From contig JADJGC010000004.1 of assembly GCA_016708315.1 (NCBI GenBank), positions 186,001-250,000 on the forward strand: 64,000 nucleotides of DNA, read 5' to 3'. The DNA is from a bacterium. GTDB taxonomy: Bacteria; Zixibacteria; MSB-5A5; CAIYYT01. The stretch's first letter is position 1. The number at the start of each line of letters is the position of its first letter. This document shows, piece by piece, positions 55,465 through 63,425 of the stretch. A model generated the notes under the pieces. It saw nothing but the letters and a program-made list of their open reading frames with translations. It did no database searches and was not told where the DNA came from. Both the position numbers and the translations under genes were made by a program.

Positions 55465-56238
55465 CTACCCCGCCCCTCCACTCGCACCAACTCTCGGCGG
55501 TCTCCGCAGCGCCCGCATATATTCGCGGTTCATCATCGCAATAAACTTCACCGAAATATTCTTCGGACACACCGCTTCGCATTCATAGTAATTCGTGCAA
55601 TTTCCGAATCCGGCATCATCCATCGCGCCGACCATCGCCAGCACGCGCCGTTCGCGCTCTGCTTGTCCTTGCGGCAGCGAGGCAAACTGCCCCACCTTCG
55701 CCGAAACGAACAGCATCGCCGAGGCGTTCTTGCAGGCCGCCACGCACGCGCCGCAACCGATACAGGCCGCAGCATCCATCGCGGTCTCGGCCGCATCCTT
55801 GGGGATCGGCACCGCATTCGAATCGGGCGCACCACCGGTGTTGATCGAAACAAATCCGCCCGCCTGCATGATCTTGTCAAACGCCGAACGGTCGACAATC
55901 AAATCACGCACCACCGGAAATGCCGCCGCGCGCCACGGCTCGATATAAATCGTATCGCCGTCTTTGAAATGCCGCATATGCAACTGGCACGACGTCGTCC
56001 CGCGTTCCGGTCCGTGCGGAATCCCGTTGATGGTGAGCGAACACGTTCCGCAAATACCTTCGCGGCAATCGTGGTCAAACGCAATCGGATCGGTACCCGC
56101 CTTGACGAGACCCTCGTTGACCACATCGAGCATTTCCAAGAACGACATGTCGGGACTGATATCGTTGGCAGGGTAGGTTTCAATCCGGCCCTGGTCATTT
56201 CGACTTTTCTGCCGCCAAACTTTCAATGTCAGATTCAT
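55465..56238 (-). CDS. sdhB: Succinate dehydrogenase/fumarate reductase iron-sulfur subunit
   Basis: The ATG at 56238 (AAGGAG upstream) gives 257 residues. [2Fe-2S] ligands are in CREGICGTCSLTINGIPHG, with a later C ('TTSCQLHMRHFKDGD'). The ferredoxin-type motif CIGCGACVAACKNAS and 'YYECEAVCPKNISVKFI' hold the [4Fe-4S] and [3Fe-4S] centres. It transfers electrons from the FAD subunit to the heme/quinone subunit. The start overlaps the sdhA stop by 1 bp. It is the last gene of sdhCAB. Confidence 0.95.
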   Translation of the reverse strand: MNLTLKVWRQKSRNDQGRIETYPANDISPDMSFLEMLDVVNEGLVKAGTDPIAFDHDCREGICGTCSLTINGIPHGPERGTTSCQLHMRHFKDGDTIYIEPWRAAAFPVVRDLIVDRSAFDKIMQAGGFVSINTGGAPDSNAVPIPKDAAETAMDAAACIGCGACVAACKNASAMLFVSAKVGQFASLPQGQAERERRVLAMVGAMDDAGFGNCTNYYECEAVCPKNISVKFIAMMNREYMRALRRPPRVGASGGAG

Positions 56239-58154
56239 TATTTGTAACTCCTTTGTCCCGGCTGGACAAATTCGAAGTTCAACGGTTCTTTGTGAAGATT
56301 CGGTGCACTGCCGACTCCGGTGTACTCCCATGCCGAAACATAGGTGAACTTCTCGTCGTCGCGCTTGGCTTCGCCGTCCGGCGTCTGGCTTTCACTGCGG
56401 AAATGTCCGCCGCACGATTCGGTGCGCATCAAAGCGTCATTGCACATCAGTTCGCCAAACTCCAGGAAATCCGCCACGCGTCCGGCGCGTTCCAGCGATT
56501 GATTCAACTCTTCGCCGCCGCCGAGCACCGTCACGTTTTTCCAGAACTCATCACGAATTGTCGGAATCTCCGCCAGCGCCTTCTTGAGTCCGGCATCGTT
56601 GCGCGACATGCCGCAGTATTCCCAAATCACCTTGCCGAGATGCCGGTGCATTTCCAGCACCGTCTTCTTGCCCTTGATCGCGAGAAGTTTCTTCGTCTTC
56701 TCGGCAACTTCGGTTTCGACTTTCTTAAACTCCGGCCCGTCGCTCGGAATCTTCTTCGCGCCGGTGCGCGCGAAGTAATCACCGATCGTGTACGGCAGAA
56801 TGAAGTACCCATCCGCCAGACCCTGCATCAGCGCCGAAGCTCCCAGTCGATTCGCGCCGTGATCCGAGAAGTTCGCTTCACCGATCACGAACAATCCCGG
56901 AATATTGCTCATCAGATTATAGTCTACCCAAAGCCCGCCCATCGTATAGTGCGGCGCCGGATAAATGCGCATCGGCGCCTTGTATGGATTCTCGCCGGTG
57001 ATGCGCTCGTACATATCAAACAAGTTGCCATAGCGCTCGGCGATTGTCGCCTCGCCCAGTCGCGAAATTGATTCCGAAAAATCAAGATACACGCCCAGCC
57101 CGGTCTCGCCGATTCCGCGTCCTTCGTCGCAAACTTCCTTTGCCGCTCTCGAAGCTATATCGCGCGGCGCCAAATTGCCGTAGCTCGGATATTTGCGCTC
57201 AAGATAATAGTCGCGATCCGATTCCGGAATCGCACCTGGTGCGCGTTTGTCGCCCTTCGCCTTCGGCACCCAGATGCGGCCATCATTACGAAGTGACTCC
57301 GACATCAGCGTCAGCTTCGATTGGTGATCACCAGAAACGGGTATGCAGGTTGGATGAATCTGCGTATAGCACGGATTCGCAAACAGCGCACCGCGTTTGT
57401 AAGCGCGATACGTCGCCGTCACATTACAGCCGGTCGCATTGGTCGACAGGAAGAACACATTCGCGTATCCTCCGGTCGCGAGTACCACGGCATCAGCCGA
57501 ATAGGAGCTGACCTTGCCGGTGACCAGATCGCGAACGACGATTCCCTTGGCGTGGCCGTCAACCAGCACCAGATCAAGCATCTCCGTACGCGGAAACATC
57601 TTGACCTTGCCGAGACCAATTTGCCGCGACAGTGCCGAATAACATCCCAACAATAGTTGCTGCCCGGTCTGCCCGCGCGCATAAAATGTTCGCGACACTT
57701 GCGCGCCGCCGAAAGATCGATTCGCCAGATGTCCGCCATATTCGCGTGCGAAAGGCACACCCTGCGCCACGCATTGGTCGATGATGTTCTGCGACACCTC
57801 GGAAAGCCGATACACGTTCGCTTCACGGGCACGGAAATCTCCGCCCTTGATCGTGTCGTAAAACAATCGATAAACAGAATCGCCGTCATTCTGATAATTC
57901 TTCGCGGCATTGATCCCGCCCTGCGCCGCAATACTGTGCGCTCGGCGCGGACTGTCCTGATAGCAGAACGCCAGGACATTGTATCCCAATTCGGCCATTG
58001 TCGCCGCCGCCGATCCGCCGGCAAGTCCGGTTCCAACCATGATGACCGTATACTTGCGCTTGTTCGCCGGGTTAACCAGCTTAAGATCGAATTTGTGCTT
58101 TTCCCACTTCTTCTCAAGTGGTCCGGTTGGGCATTTCGCGTCAAGAGTTATCAT
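56238..58154 (-). CDS. sdhA: Succinate dehydrogenase/fumarate reductase flavoprotein subunit
   Basis: The 638 residues contain the FAD-binding 'VIMVGTGLAGGSAAATMAEL', the covalent-FAD His in RRAHSIAAQGGINAAKNYQN, 'VVLATGGYANVFFLSTNATG', the substrate-site 'PAPHYTMGGLWVDYNLMSNI' and the C-terminal 'RTESCGGHFRSESQTPDGEA'. Length and insertions match type B enzymes of Bacteroidetes and epsilonproteobacteria. It oxidises succinate (or reduces fumarate) on the cytoplasmic face. The start overlaps sdhC by 4 bp. Confidence 0.96.
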   Translation of the reverse strand: MITLDAKCPTGPLEKKWEKHKFDLKLVNPANKRKYTVIMVGTGLAGGSAAATMAELGYNVLAFCYQDSPRRAHSIAAQGGINAAKNYQNDGDSVYRLFYDTIKGGDFRAREANVYRLSEVSQNIIDQCVAQGVPFAREYGGHLANRSFGGAQVSRTFYARGQTGQQLLLGCYSALSRQIGLGKVKMFPRTEMLDLVLVDGHAKGIVVRDLVTGKVSSYSADAVVLATGGYANVFFLSTNATGCNVTATYRAYKRGALFANPCYTQIHPTCIPVSGDHQSKLTLMSESLRNDGRIWVPKAKGDKRAPGAIPESDRDYYLERKYPSYGNLAPRDIASRAAKEVCDEGRGIGETGLGVYLDFSESISRLGEATIAERYGNLFDMYERITGENPYKAPMRIYPAPHYTMGGLWVDYNLMSNIPGLFVIGEANFSDHGANRLGASALMQGLADGYFILPYTIGDYFARTGAKKIPSDGPEFKKVETEVAEKTKKLLAIKGKKTVLEMHRHLGKVIWEYCGMSRNDAGLKKALAEIPTIRDEFWKNVTVLGGGEELNQSLERAGRVADFLEFGELMCNDALMRTESCGGHFRSESQTPDGEAKRDDEKFTYVSAWEYTGVGSAPNLHKEPLNFEFVQPGQRSYK

Positions 58155-58888
58155 ATTGTCATCCCTCCCGGTAGTTTCACCAGTCCGGCGAGAATCGCCA
58201 CCGGTATCGAGATATAGCCGAGGAAAATAATCGTCGCGATTGCAATCGCGAGTTTGTTCAGCTTCGGTTCGTAGCGTTCATTGTTCAATCCCATTGTCTG
58301 GAACATGCTTTTGATCCCGTGGCTCAAATGGTAAGCCAGCAGGAACATCATCACGATATAGAATCCCGAAATCAACGGCTGCTTGAATCCATAGATGATC
58401 ATGGAATAAACATCGTGAACTTCCTGCCCATTCAGCATCGCCGTCAGCGACTTGTATTCCGGGTTTGTTGCCAGAATCGTGAAATGCAGCAGGTGATAGG
58501 TGATGAAACTGAAAACCAGCAATCCGCTCCAAATCATCGTCCGTGATGCCAACCCCGCTTGCACCGTATTGCTGTAAGCGTAATTGACCGGCCGCGCTTT
58601 CCAGTTCTCCAACTTAAGTTTGACTGCAAACCAGATATGAAGAATCGCCATAACAATCAGGCCGACTCTGATGACCCATAACGCCGCACCCAAACCCTGC
58701 AAAGCATGAGCATATTTGTTGATTTGATCCTGTCCCATGAACACCTGCAAGTTGCCGACCATGTGTCCAAATGCAAATGCCAGCAGCGCGGCGCCGGATA
58801 TGGCGACGAACAGCTTTTTGCCGATTGAACTCGATGTTAACCCTGTCGATAATCCGGGGGATTTTTGAGCTAATTCTGTTGAAGACAT
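58151..58888 (-). CDS. sdhC: Succinate dehydrogenase cytochrome b subunit (single-subunit, type B)
   Basis: The ATG at 58888 gives 245 residues and five transmembrane helices. Candidate heme-ligand histidines occur in FAFGHMVGNLQ, AILHIWFAVKL, ITYHLLHFTI and LAYHLSHGIKSMFQ, fitting a di-heme cytochrome b of the Wolinella/Bacteroides type. No sdhD is present. It anchors SdhAB to the inner membrane and reacts with the quinone pool (likely menaquinone). First gene of the operon. Confidence 0.92.
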   Translation of the reverse strand: MSSTELAQKSPGLSTGLTSSSIGKKLFVAISGAALLAFAFGHMVGNLQVFMGQDQINKYAHALQGLGAALWVIRVGLIVMAILHIWFAVKLKLENWKARPVNYAYSNTVQAGLASRTMIWSGLLVFSFITYHLLHFTILATNPEYKSLTAMLNGQEVHDVYSMIIYGFKQPLISGFYIVMMFLLAYHLSHGIKSMFQTMGLNNERYEPKLNKLAIAIATIIFLGYISIPVAILAGLVKLPGGMTI

Positions 58889-59172
58889 CCAATAAACCTC
58901 TCTTTCCGAAGCTTTTGGAAAATAGAGAATTATGCCCTCTAAAGTCAACCCCCAAAAGCGACACTTTAGATATTGATTGCTCCGACCAAATTGGTCGATG
59001 ATACGCCGCGGCAATTGGTCTTTCCACGATTCAGTAACTCAGGAGCCCTGTGTTCCTGCCGAAGGCGCCACCTTCCCGTTGCGTCAGTTCTTGCGCCGAA
59101 CCAATCCCTCTTGCTAAAATCGCCTCTCCACACTATATTATTGCCGAAACCACAAACCCCTGAAGAGGCAAT

Positions 59173-60135
59173 ATGAAAACGCCAAAACTACTCCTGTTAG
59201 CTGTGCTATTGCTGCTCGCACGACCCTCCTTCGCCCAAGTCGGAAGCTGCGGCGACTTTGACGCCGACGGCGCAACGTCTGTTGGCGACATGGTGGCGGC
59301 GTTCAAGTACCTATTCGAAGGCGACGTCCCTCCGGACGACTTCAATCGTGCCGATTTCGACCTGTGTCAGAAACTCACTTATCGCGATCAAGTCTTCATC
59401 ATCAATTGTGTTTTCCCCTGTGATTGGTGGGACACCCAATGCCCGCCGACAAACCCGCCTTACAGCCCGGCGATGAGCGCCGTCGCGAAACTGCTCTATC
59501 CCGACGCCATTCCGCAGAACAAGTCAAGATACGAGATCGATCTGCACCTCTCGACACCAAACGGAGTCCAAGCTTACTGTTTTCCGCTGCGCTTGCGCAT
59601 CGCCGGTGCCATCCCCGTGATCGATTCGATTCGCATACCAGCCGTAACACCGGCGACGCCCTCGCTCCTGAACAAGGCATACATCGACGCTGCGCAAGGG
59701 GAGTTAACTCTCATCGGCATGCGCTACGACAACAACCCGTCCGAAGAGCCAATCGCCAAGATTTTCGTCTCGACTCCCGTAGTCAACTCGGAACAGTCGA
59801 TATCCCTGGCGTGGACCACCTCTACACCGTCGCAAGCCCCTGCCGGGCAGGAAGACGCAGTCTTTGCCTATGCTTTTGACCATACAACATTTGAGGAATT
59901 CTATCCGACACTGACACCGGATTGCTGCAACCTCCCGGGGGATACCAATAACGACGGCAGAGTCAATGTCTCGGATGTGATCAGATACATCTGCATTATC
60001 TTTGAGGGCTGTTGGCCAACCGAAATCTGCGTCGATGAGCTGGATGTCGATCAAAGCAGCGCCGTCTCCATTAGCGATGCGGTATTCCTGATCGCTTACA
60101 TCTTTCTGGGGGGACCAGCGCCGACTTGTCGTTAG
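59173..60135 (+). CDS. Secreted protein with dockerin-like repeats at both ends
   Basis: The 320 residues have a signal peptide (LLLLARPSFAQ). Dockerin-like repeats come straight after it ('CGDFDADGATSVGDMVAAFK', 'DFDLCQKLTYRDQVFIINCV'). The middle is a cohesin-like beta domain ('YEIDLHLSTPNGVQAYCFPL' to 'EDAVFAYAFDHTTFEEFYPT'). A second dockerin pair closes the protein ('GDTNNDGRVNVSDVIRYICI', 'LDVDQSSAVSISDAVFLIAY'). Dockerins at both ends are unusual and suggest a linker in a surface assembly, which is inference. Confidence 0.75.
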   Translation: MKTPKLLLLAVLLLLARPSFAQVGSCGDFDADGATSVGDMVAAFKYLFEGDVPPDDFNRADFDLCQKLTYRDQVFIINCVFPCDWWDTQCPPTNPPYSPAMSAVAKLLYPDAIPQNKSRYEIDLHLSTPNGVQAYCFPLRLRIAGAIPVIDSIRIPAVTPATPSLLNKAYIDAAQGELTLIGMRYDNNPSEEPIAKIFVSTPVVNSEQSISLAWTTSTPSQAPAGQEDAVFAYAFDHTTFEEFYPTLTPDCCNLPGDTNNDGRVNVSDVIRYICIIFEGCWPTEICVDELDVDQSSAVSISDAVFLIAYIFLGGPAPTCR

Positions 60136-60166
60136 TCAGTGATTTTTGGCGAAAAGCAGGGCAGTG

Positions 60167-60200
60167 TTGTAGGGCAGGTCTCCTTAGAGACCTGCCTTCC
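60167..60200 (+). terminator. Repeat D copy 2, serving as terminator of the dockerin gene
   Basis: GGCAGGTCTC-CTTA-GAGACCTGCC (60173-60196) is a perfect 10-bp stem followed by TTCCTTTT. Its first 20 bp (TTGTAGGGCAGGTCTCCTTA) repeat those at 22616. Confidence 0.7.
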
Positions 60201-60214
60201 TTTTCATTCACCTG

Positions 60215-60243
60215 TTGCTAAAAATGGACCTCGAGACTATATT
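60215..60243 (+). promoter_or_regulatory. Promoter of the candidate ncRNA
   Basis: TTGCTA (60215-60220), a 17-bp spacer and TATATT (60238-60243). No ORF with coding character follows within the transcript. Confidence 0.5.
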
Positions 60244-60249
60244 ATCAGT

Positions 60250-60449
60250 GAGAGGGATCAATCAACAAGCGGATCGGTATTGGACCGCTGATTCGTTTGC
60301 GTATTCCCCGTGACGATTTTTCCTTCTCAAGGCTTCTGTCGTCGGATTCATCAGGAAGAAACTGCGCGACCGAAGTTCCACCAACCGAACCTCACAAATC
60401 GGTACCTGCACTTGGAGCTCGGTGACTCACACCCGAGCTTCTTTTTTTG
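60250..60449 (+). ncRNA. Candidate structured non-coding RNA of about 200 nt
   Basis: The bounds are a sigma70-type promoter and an intrinsic terminator (GAGCTCGGTG-ACTCA-CACCCGAGC then TTCTTTTTTT, about 60415-60449). Internal stems include GCGG.UC/GG.CCGC near 60270-60289, GACGA...UCGUC enclosing CCUU-CUC-AAGG (about 60311-60342), and ACCGA/UCGGU near 60384-60403. The size is compatible with 6S-type RNA, but no diagnostic central bubble or SRP/RNase P/tmRNA signature could be confirmed. It may instead be a family-specific sRNA. Confidence 0.4.
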
Positions 60450-60561
60450 CATTTGCTTTATAGAGACCGCCTACAACGCAATTTCTGAACAGTCACCTAA
60501 CCAGAATCCGCTTGGAGATTAAGTATATCTACCTATATTGTCGATTAACCATAAGACACAT

Positions 60562-60634
60562 TGGGGTGTAGCTCAGCTGGCAGAGCGGCTCCCTGTTAAG
60601 GAGATGGTCGCAGGTTCGACCCCTGCCACCCCAG
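60562..60634 (+). tRNA. tRNA-Asn (GTT anticodon)
   Basis: 73 nt folding into a standard cloverleaf: acceptor TGGGGTG/CACCCCA, D stem GCTC/GAGC, anticodon loop CTGTTAA with GTT, T arm GCAGG-TTCGACC-CCTGC, discriminator G. The 3' CCA is not encoded. The first pair of the anticodon stem (G-A) is mismatched. Confidence 0.93.
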
Positions 60635-60762
60635 TATTATATCTACTCTGCCCAAATTGCAGTTTCATTTCCCATAACCTAACCCCTTGTGGACGTTAAC
60701 CACATCGGTCGAGCCAAACCCCGTAGCCACCCCTCGTGGGCGTCCAAAACTATATCAAAGTT

Positions 60763-60834
60763 GCGTCAGGTCTTCTCCCGCGCCAAAATCCCGCCGTTCG
60801 ACACTCATTTCCTTCGCGGGAGGCGACCTGACGC
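60763..60834. repeat. Large inverted repeat after tRNA-Asn
   Basis: The left arm GCGTCAGGTC-TT-CTCCCGCG and right arm CGCGGGAG-GC-GACCTGACGC pair over 18 of 20 positions around a 32-nt loop, just upstream of the first envelope paralogue. Confidence 0.65.
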
Positions 60835-60890
60835 CATTACCTCACCACAAATTCGTTGCCATGCACCGGCAATTCCACTTCCTTTGCCAA

Positions 60891-61535
60891 ATGCGAATAT
60901 CGATTCCCATTCTGTTCTTCTTATTCCTAACCACTGTCACCGCCTTTGGCCAGACCAACCAACGCACGCTCACCTTTCACCCGCGACCACTTGAGATCAC
61001 GAAGAATTTCCTCATCACCGAATTCGGCTACGACTATCGCATCACCCAATCCGGCTCATTCGACGATGCCGAAAACAACAACAAGAACTACCATCTCAAT
61101 GTCGACATGGGCGCCATGCGCAACCTGTCACAAAAATGGGCGCTCGGAGCTACCGCATACTACAGCCTCGATGACTCCGGCTCGCGCCTCGCAATCAAAC
61201 CGCGCCTTCGCCGTTGGCTGACATCGGACCAGAGTATCGACTTGTCCGCCGGGCCAATAATCGGAAACTTCGGTTCCTACTATGGAAAATCACCCGGCCT
61301 CGCCGGACACATCAGCTACAGCTATCGCGATTGGGTGATGTTGACTCTCGGCGTGGAAATCATCCCGATCAACACAGTCTTCGGCGTCGGTGGTTCAAAT
61401 GAAGTTATTGTCTACAAAAGTACCGAATCGACGCTGTACGCGGGCATCCGTGTCGGCAGCTATGCCGGAACCGCTTGTGCAATCCTCACCCCGATCATTG
61501 CCCTGATCCATTTCTTCGCGACCTACGAGTCATAA
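60891..61535 (+). CDS. Exported beta-rich envelope protein, paralogue 1
   Basis: From the ATG at 60891 (MRISIPILFFLFLTTVTAFG, a good signal peptide) the product is 214 residues; upstream in-frame ATGs lie within or near the inverted repeat and add no signal. The body has alternating strands ('NFLITEFGYDYRITQSGSFD', 'MGAMRNLSQKWALGATAYYS', 'LSAGPIIGNFGSYYGKSPGL') like a small outer-membrane barrel, and a hydrophobic C-terminus (ILTPIIALIHFFATYES). Its paralogue follows 59 bp downstream. Function is unknown. Confidence 0.6.
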   Translation: MRISIPILFFLFLTTVTAFGQTNQRTLTFHPRPLEITKNFLITEFGYDYRITQSGSFDDAENNNKNYHLNVDMGAMRNLSQKWALGATAYYSLDDSGSRLAIKPRLRRWLTSDQSIDLSAGPIIGNFGSYYGKSPGLAGHISYSYRDWVMLTLGVEIIPINTVFGVGGSNEVIVYKSTESTLYAGIRVGSYAGTACAILTPIIALIHFFATYES

Positions 61536-61594
61536 GCCCGACGAAAAACCTGACATATTTCCGGGCGTATTGGAATAAAAGTCGTATACCTACT

Positions 61595-62244
61595 ATGAAG
61601 ATGATTGACCGAATAGTCCTGATAATCCTGGCTTTCCTGGACCTACGTCGCATCGGCCATTGCGCAGCCAGCAGGCGTCACTCTTCACCAAATTCCTTTG
61701 AACGGACAAAATCGTTTATGTTGACCGAGTTTGGCGTCGGCAAGCGTTTTGGTGACTACAAAATAGCCGGTGAAACGCGTTCGGAATCGGAGACGGTCTT
61801 TACTTGGGAGTTGGGCTACATGCGCAATGTCACAAAACGCTGGGCGATAGGATTCTCAGGTTTTCTCAATTCCGATGATTGGCGCAGTCAATTTGGAGTT
61901 AAGCCGCGTGTTCGCTACTGGCTTGGCAGGCAGTCAAGTATTGACCTTGCCGCGGGGCCGATTCTTAAGACTTTTGGCGAGGACGACCTCACTCACACCG
62001 GAGTATCGTCTCACCTTGGAGTGAATCCCACGAACTGTTGGGTCGATTTCGGTTTCGAATACGTTAGTTTCGATGGAACTATTTTTGCCCCCGGCGGCGA
62101 ATCAAGAATACCGGTTGATGGTACTCGTGTGAGTTACTCGATCTCGACTAAACTGAGCGGTTTATCAGGTTCGATTGTGGTCTGCAACGCCGGCAGTAGT
62201 GTAATATACTTTATCTTATTCTGCACAACGATTCAGACTACTAA
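61595..62244 (+). CDS. Exported beta-rich envelope protein, paralogue 2, with probable 3' frameshift
   Basis: It aligns with paralogue 1 throughout (FMLTEFGVGKRFGDYKIAGE; 'LGYMRNVTKRWAIGFSGFLN'; 'IDLAAGPILKTFGEDDLTHT'). The uninterrupted frame runs on to 62503 through the antisense of the DoxX gene, which is implausible. Restoring one base near 62228 gives an ending ...FCTTDSDY and a TAA at 62242-62244, mirroring FFATYES in paralogue 1 and ending 2 bp before the convergent gene. That gives about 216 residues. Its signal sequence is weaker (IVLIILAFLDLRRIGHCA). Confidence 0.6.
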
Positions 62245-62245
62245 A

Positions 62246-62839
62246 CTATCGTCTCGCGTACTGCCGTTCAATCGCCATCCAGCTCTTCCGCGCCCACAGC
62301 AATACGCCACAGCCGAGCAGCATCAAAGCATCTCTGAAGATCAAATCCTTGATTGGCCCTTTTGCTTTCGAAGTCGTCGAGAAACAACCACACTCGATAT
62401 TGACACCCTTCATCAACGCAATCGACAGCGCAATAATGAACATCACCAGCATGCCGCCGATCACTACTACTGCCGCCTTTTCCCAATAGCCAACTATGAC
62501 TAACACGCCGGTAATCAACTCAACCCAAGGCAAAAAGAGCGCAAAGATATTGATCAGCTGTCCCGGCGCCTGATGGTAGTTGTATATGATGCGGGCAAAC
62601 TGATCCGGGTGAATGATCTTATCAACAGCGGCATAAACGAAGCTGATCCCAATGATCAGACGAAGTACAAAGTTGATTTGGCCTTTGCCAATTCCCGATA
62701 GTATCCAGAGTCCGAGAACCGTCATGCCAATCTTGACCGGAAGACTCGCCGTTACCGGAATCATCTCTGGCGCAAAAATGCTTACGATCGAAGACCCGGC
62801 AACGAGAATTCCAAGGACTATGCGCAATATCGATTCCAT
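62246..62839 (-). CDS. DoxX/MauE-family membrane protein
   Basis: The 197 residues have about five to six transmembrane helices. The second half carries the DoxX-like signature 'IIGISFVYAAVDKIIHPDQF', ARIIYNYHQAPGQLIN and 'ALFLPWVELITGVLVIVGYW'; 'ALMKGVNIECGCFS' adds a Cys pair as in MauE-type proteins. It lies 2 bp after the rhodanese gene, so the two are probably an operon for sulfur or redox handling in the envelope. Confidence 0.82.
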   Translation of the reverse strand: MESILRIVLGILVAGSSIVSIFAPEMIPVTASLPVKIGMTVLGLWILSGIGKGQINFVLRLIIGISFVYAAVDKIIHPDQFARIIYNYHQAPGQLINIFALFLPWVELITGVLVIVGYWEKAAVVVIGGMLVMFIIALSIALMKGVNIECGCFSTTSKAKGPIKDLIFRDALMLLGCGVLLWARKSWMAIERQYARR

Positions 62840-62841
62840 CG

Positions 62842-63363
62842 CTAATGCGCCCCCTCGTCATTGCCATACTTGCCCTCAATCGGTAACTGCTTCTTGCTCC
62901 ACTGTGACCAGCCGCCAAAGAAAATTTCTACATTCTTGTAACCATATTCCTGAACCAGGAAGCGGGCCAAATACAGCGAAGCCTCACATTCGGAACCCGA
63001 ACAGTAGGTGACAATTGAAGCATCCTTCGGAAGAGTCGGTAGGACCTTGTCTTTGTAATCATCGAAATAGTCATAGGGCAAACTAATTGCGCCCTCAATG
63101 TGACCCTCGGCATACTCTTCCGGTTCACGAGCGTCTATGAAGATGTACGACTTTGATGCCCATCGATCAAACGCCTCCGATAACCGCAAAGTTGGCGGAT
63201 CGCCCTTTTCATACGACAACGAGGTCCAATTGGTGTCGGTGTCAGACATCTCCGACGGCCAATTGCCGATCCACGGTACTTTGTTGGGATTAACGAAATT
63301 GTTGATTCCGCCAAGAATGGCGGCGATGAAGAGTATGATGACGATTCGTAAGATCATTGACAT
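62842..63363 (-). CDS. Membrane-anchored rhodanese-domain protein
   Basis: The 173 residues comprise one N-terminal transmembrane helix (ILRIVIILFIAAILGGI) and a periplasmic rhodanese domain: 'SKSYIFIDAREPEEYAEGHI', EGAISLPYDYF, the active-site loop YCSGSECEAS (catalytic Cys plus a second Cys) and 'VEIFFGGWSQWSKKQLPIEG'. It transfers sulfur from thiosulfate or persulfides, or acts as a redox partner. It pairs with the DoxX/MauE gene. Confidence 0.88.
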   Translation of the reverse strand: MSMILRIVIILFIAAILGGINNFVNPNKVPWIGNWPSEMSDTDTNWTSLSYEKGDPPTLRLSEAFDRWASKSYIFIDAREPEEYAEGHIEGAISLPYDYFDDYKDKVLPTLPKDASIVTYCSGSECEASLYLARFLVQEYGYKNVEIFFGGWSQWSKKQLPIEGKYGNDEGAH

Positions 63364-63425
63364 TCTTGACTTATCCCGGTGTCCTCTTTTGGGAAACTAA
63401 TGTATTTCTTATACTAAGGCAACCC

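Larger units (their letters stand above)
60136..60561. other. Intergenic region holding a terminator and a candidate ncRNA
   Basis: After the dockerin gene terminator (60167-60200) comes a promoter, structured sequence and a second terminator, best explained as an RNA gene (60250-60449). The remaining stretch to the tRNA is AT-rich. Confidence 0.5.

Noticed and set aside
55349..55588. Plus-strand ORF over the sdhB 3' end
   Set aside because: It runs antisense through the conserved sdhB C-terminus and starts in the frame-disrupted small gene. There is no homology.
56226..57071. 281-codon ORF antisense to sdhA
   Set aside because: It is a shadow of the flavoprotein gene, Arg-rich and without domain signatures.
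132..60135. Cellulosome
   Set aside because: Dockerin and cohesin-like modules are present, but no glycoside hydrolase or cellulose-binding domain was seen. Only a non-catalytic surface assembly is suggested.
60250..60449. Firm identification of the candidate RNA as 6S RNA
   Set aside because: The closing stem and open-complex-like bubble could not be convincingly folded by eye, so only a generic ncRNA call is made.
60310..60522. 70-codon ORF between the dockerin gene and tRNA-Asn
   Set aside because: It crosses the intrinsic terminator, has no ribosome binding site and an unlikely composition (poly-Phe from the T tract). The region is better explained as an RNA gene.
60562..60834. Integrated element at tRNA-Asn
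   Set aside because: No integrase, no duplicated tRNA 3' end and no atypical gene block follow. The genes downstream look native.
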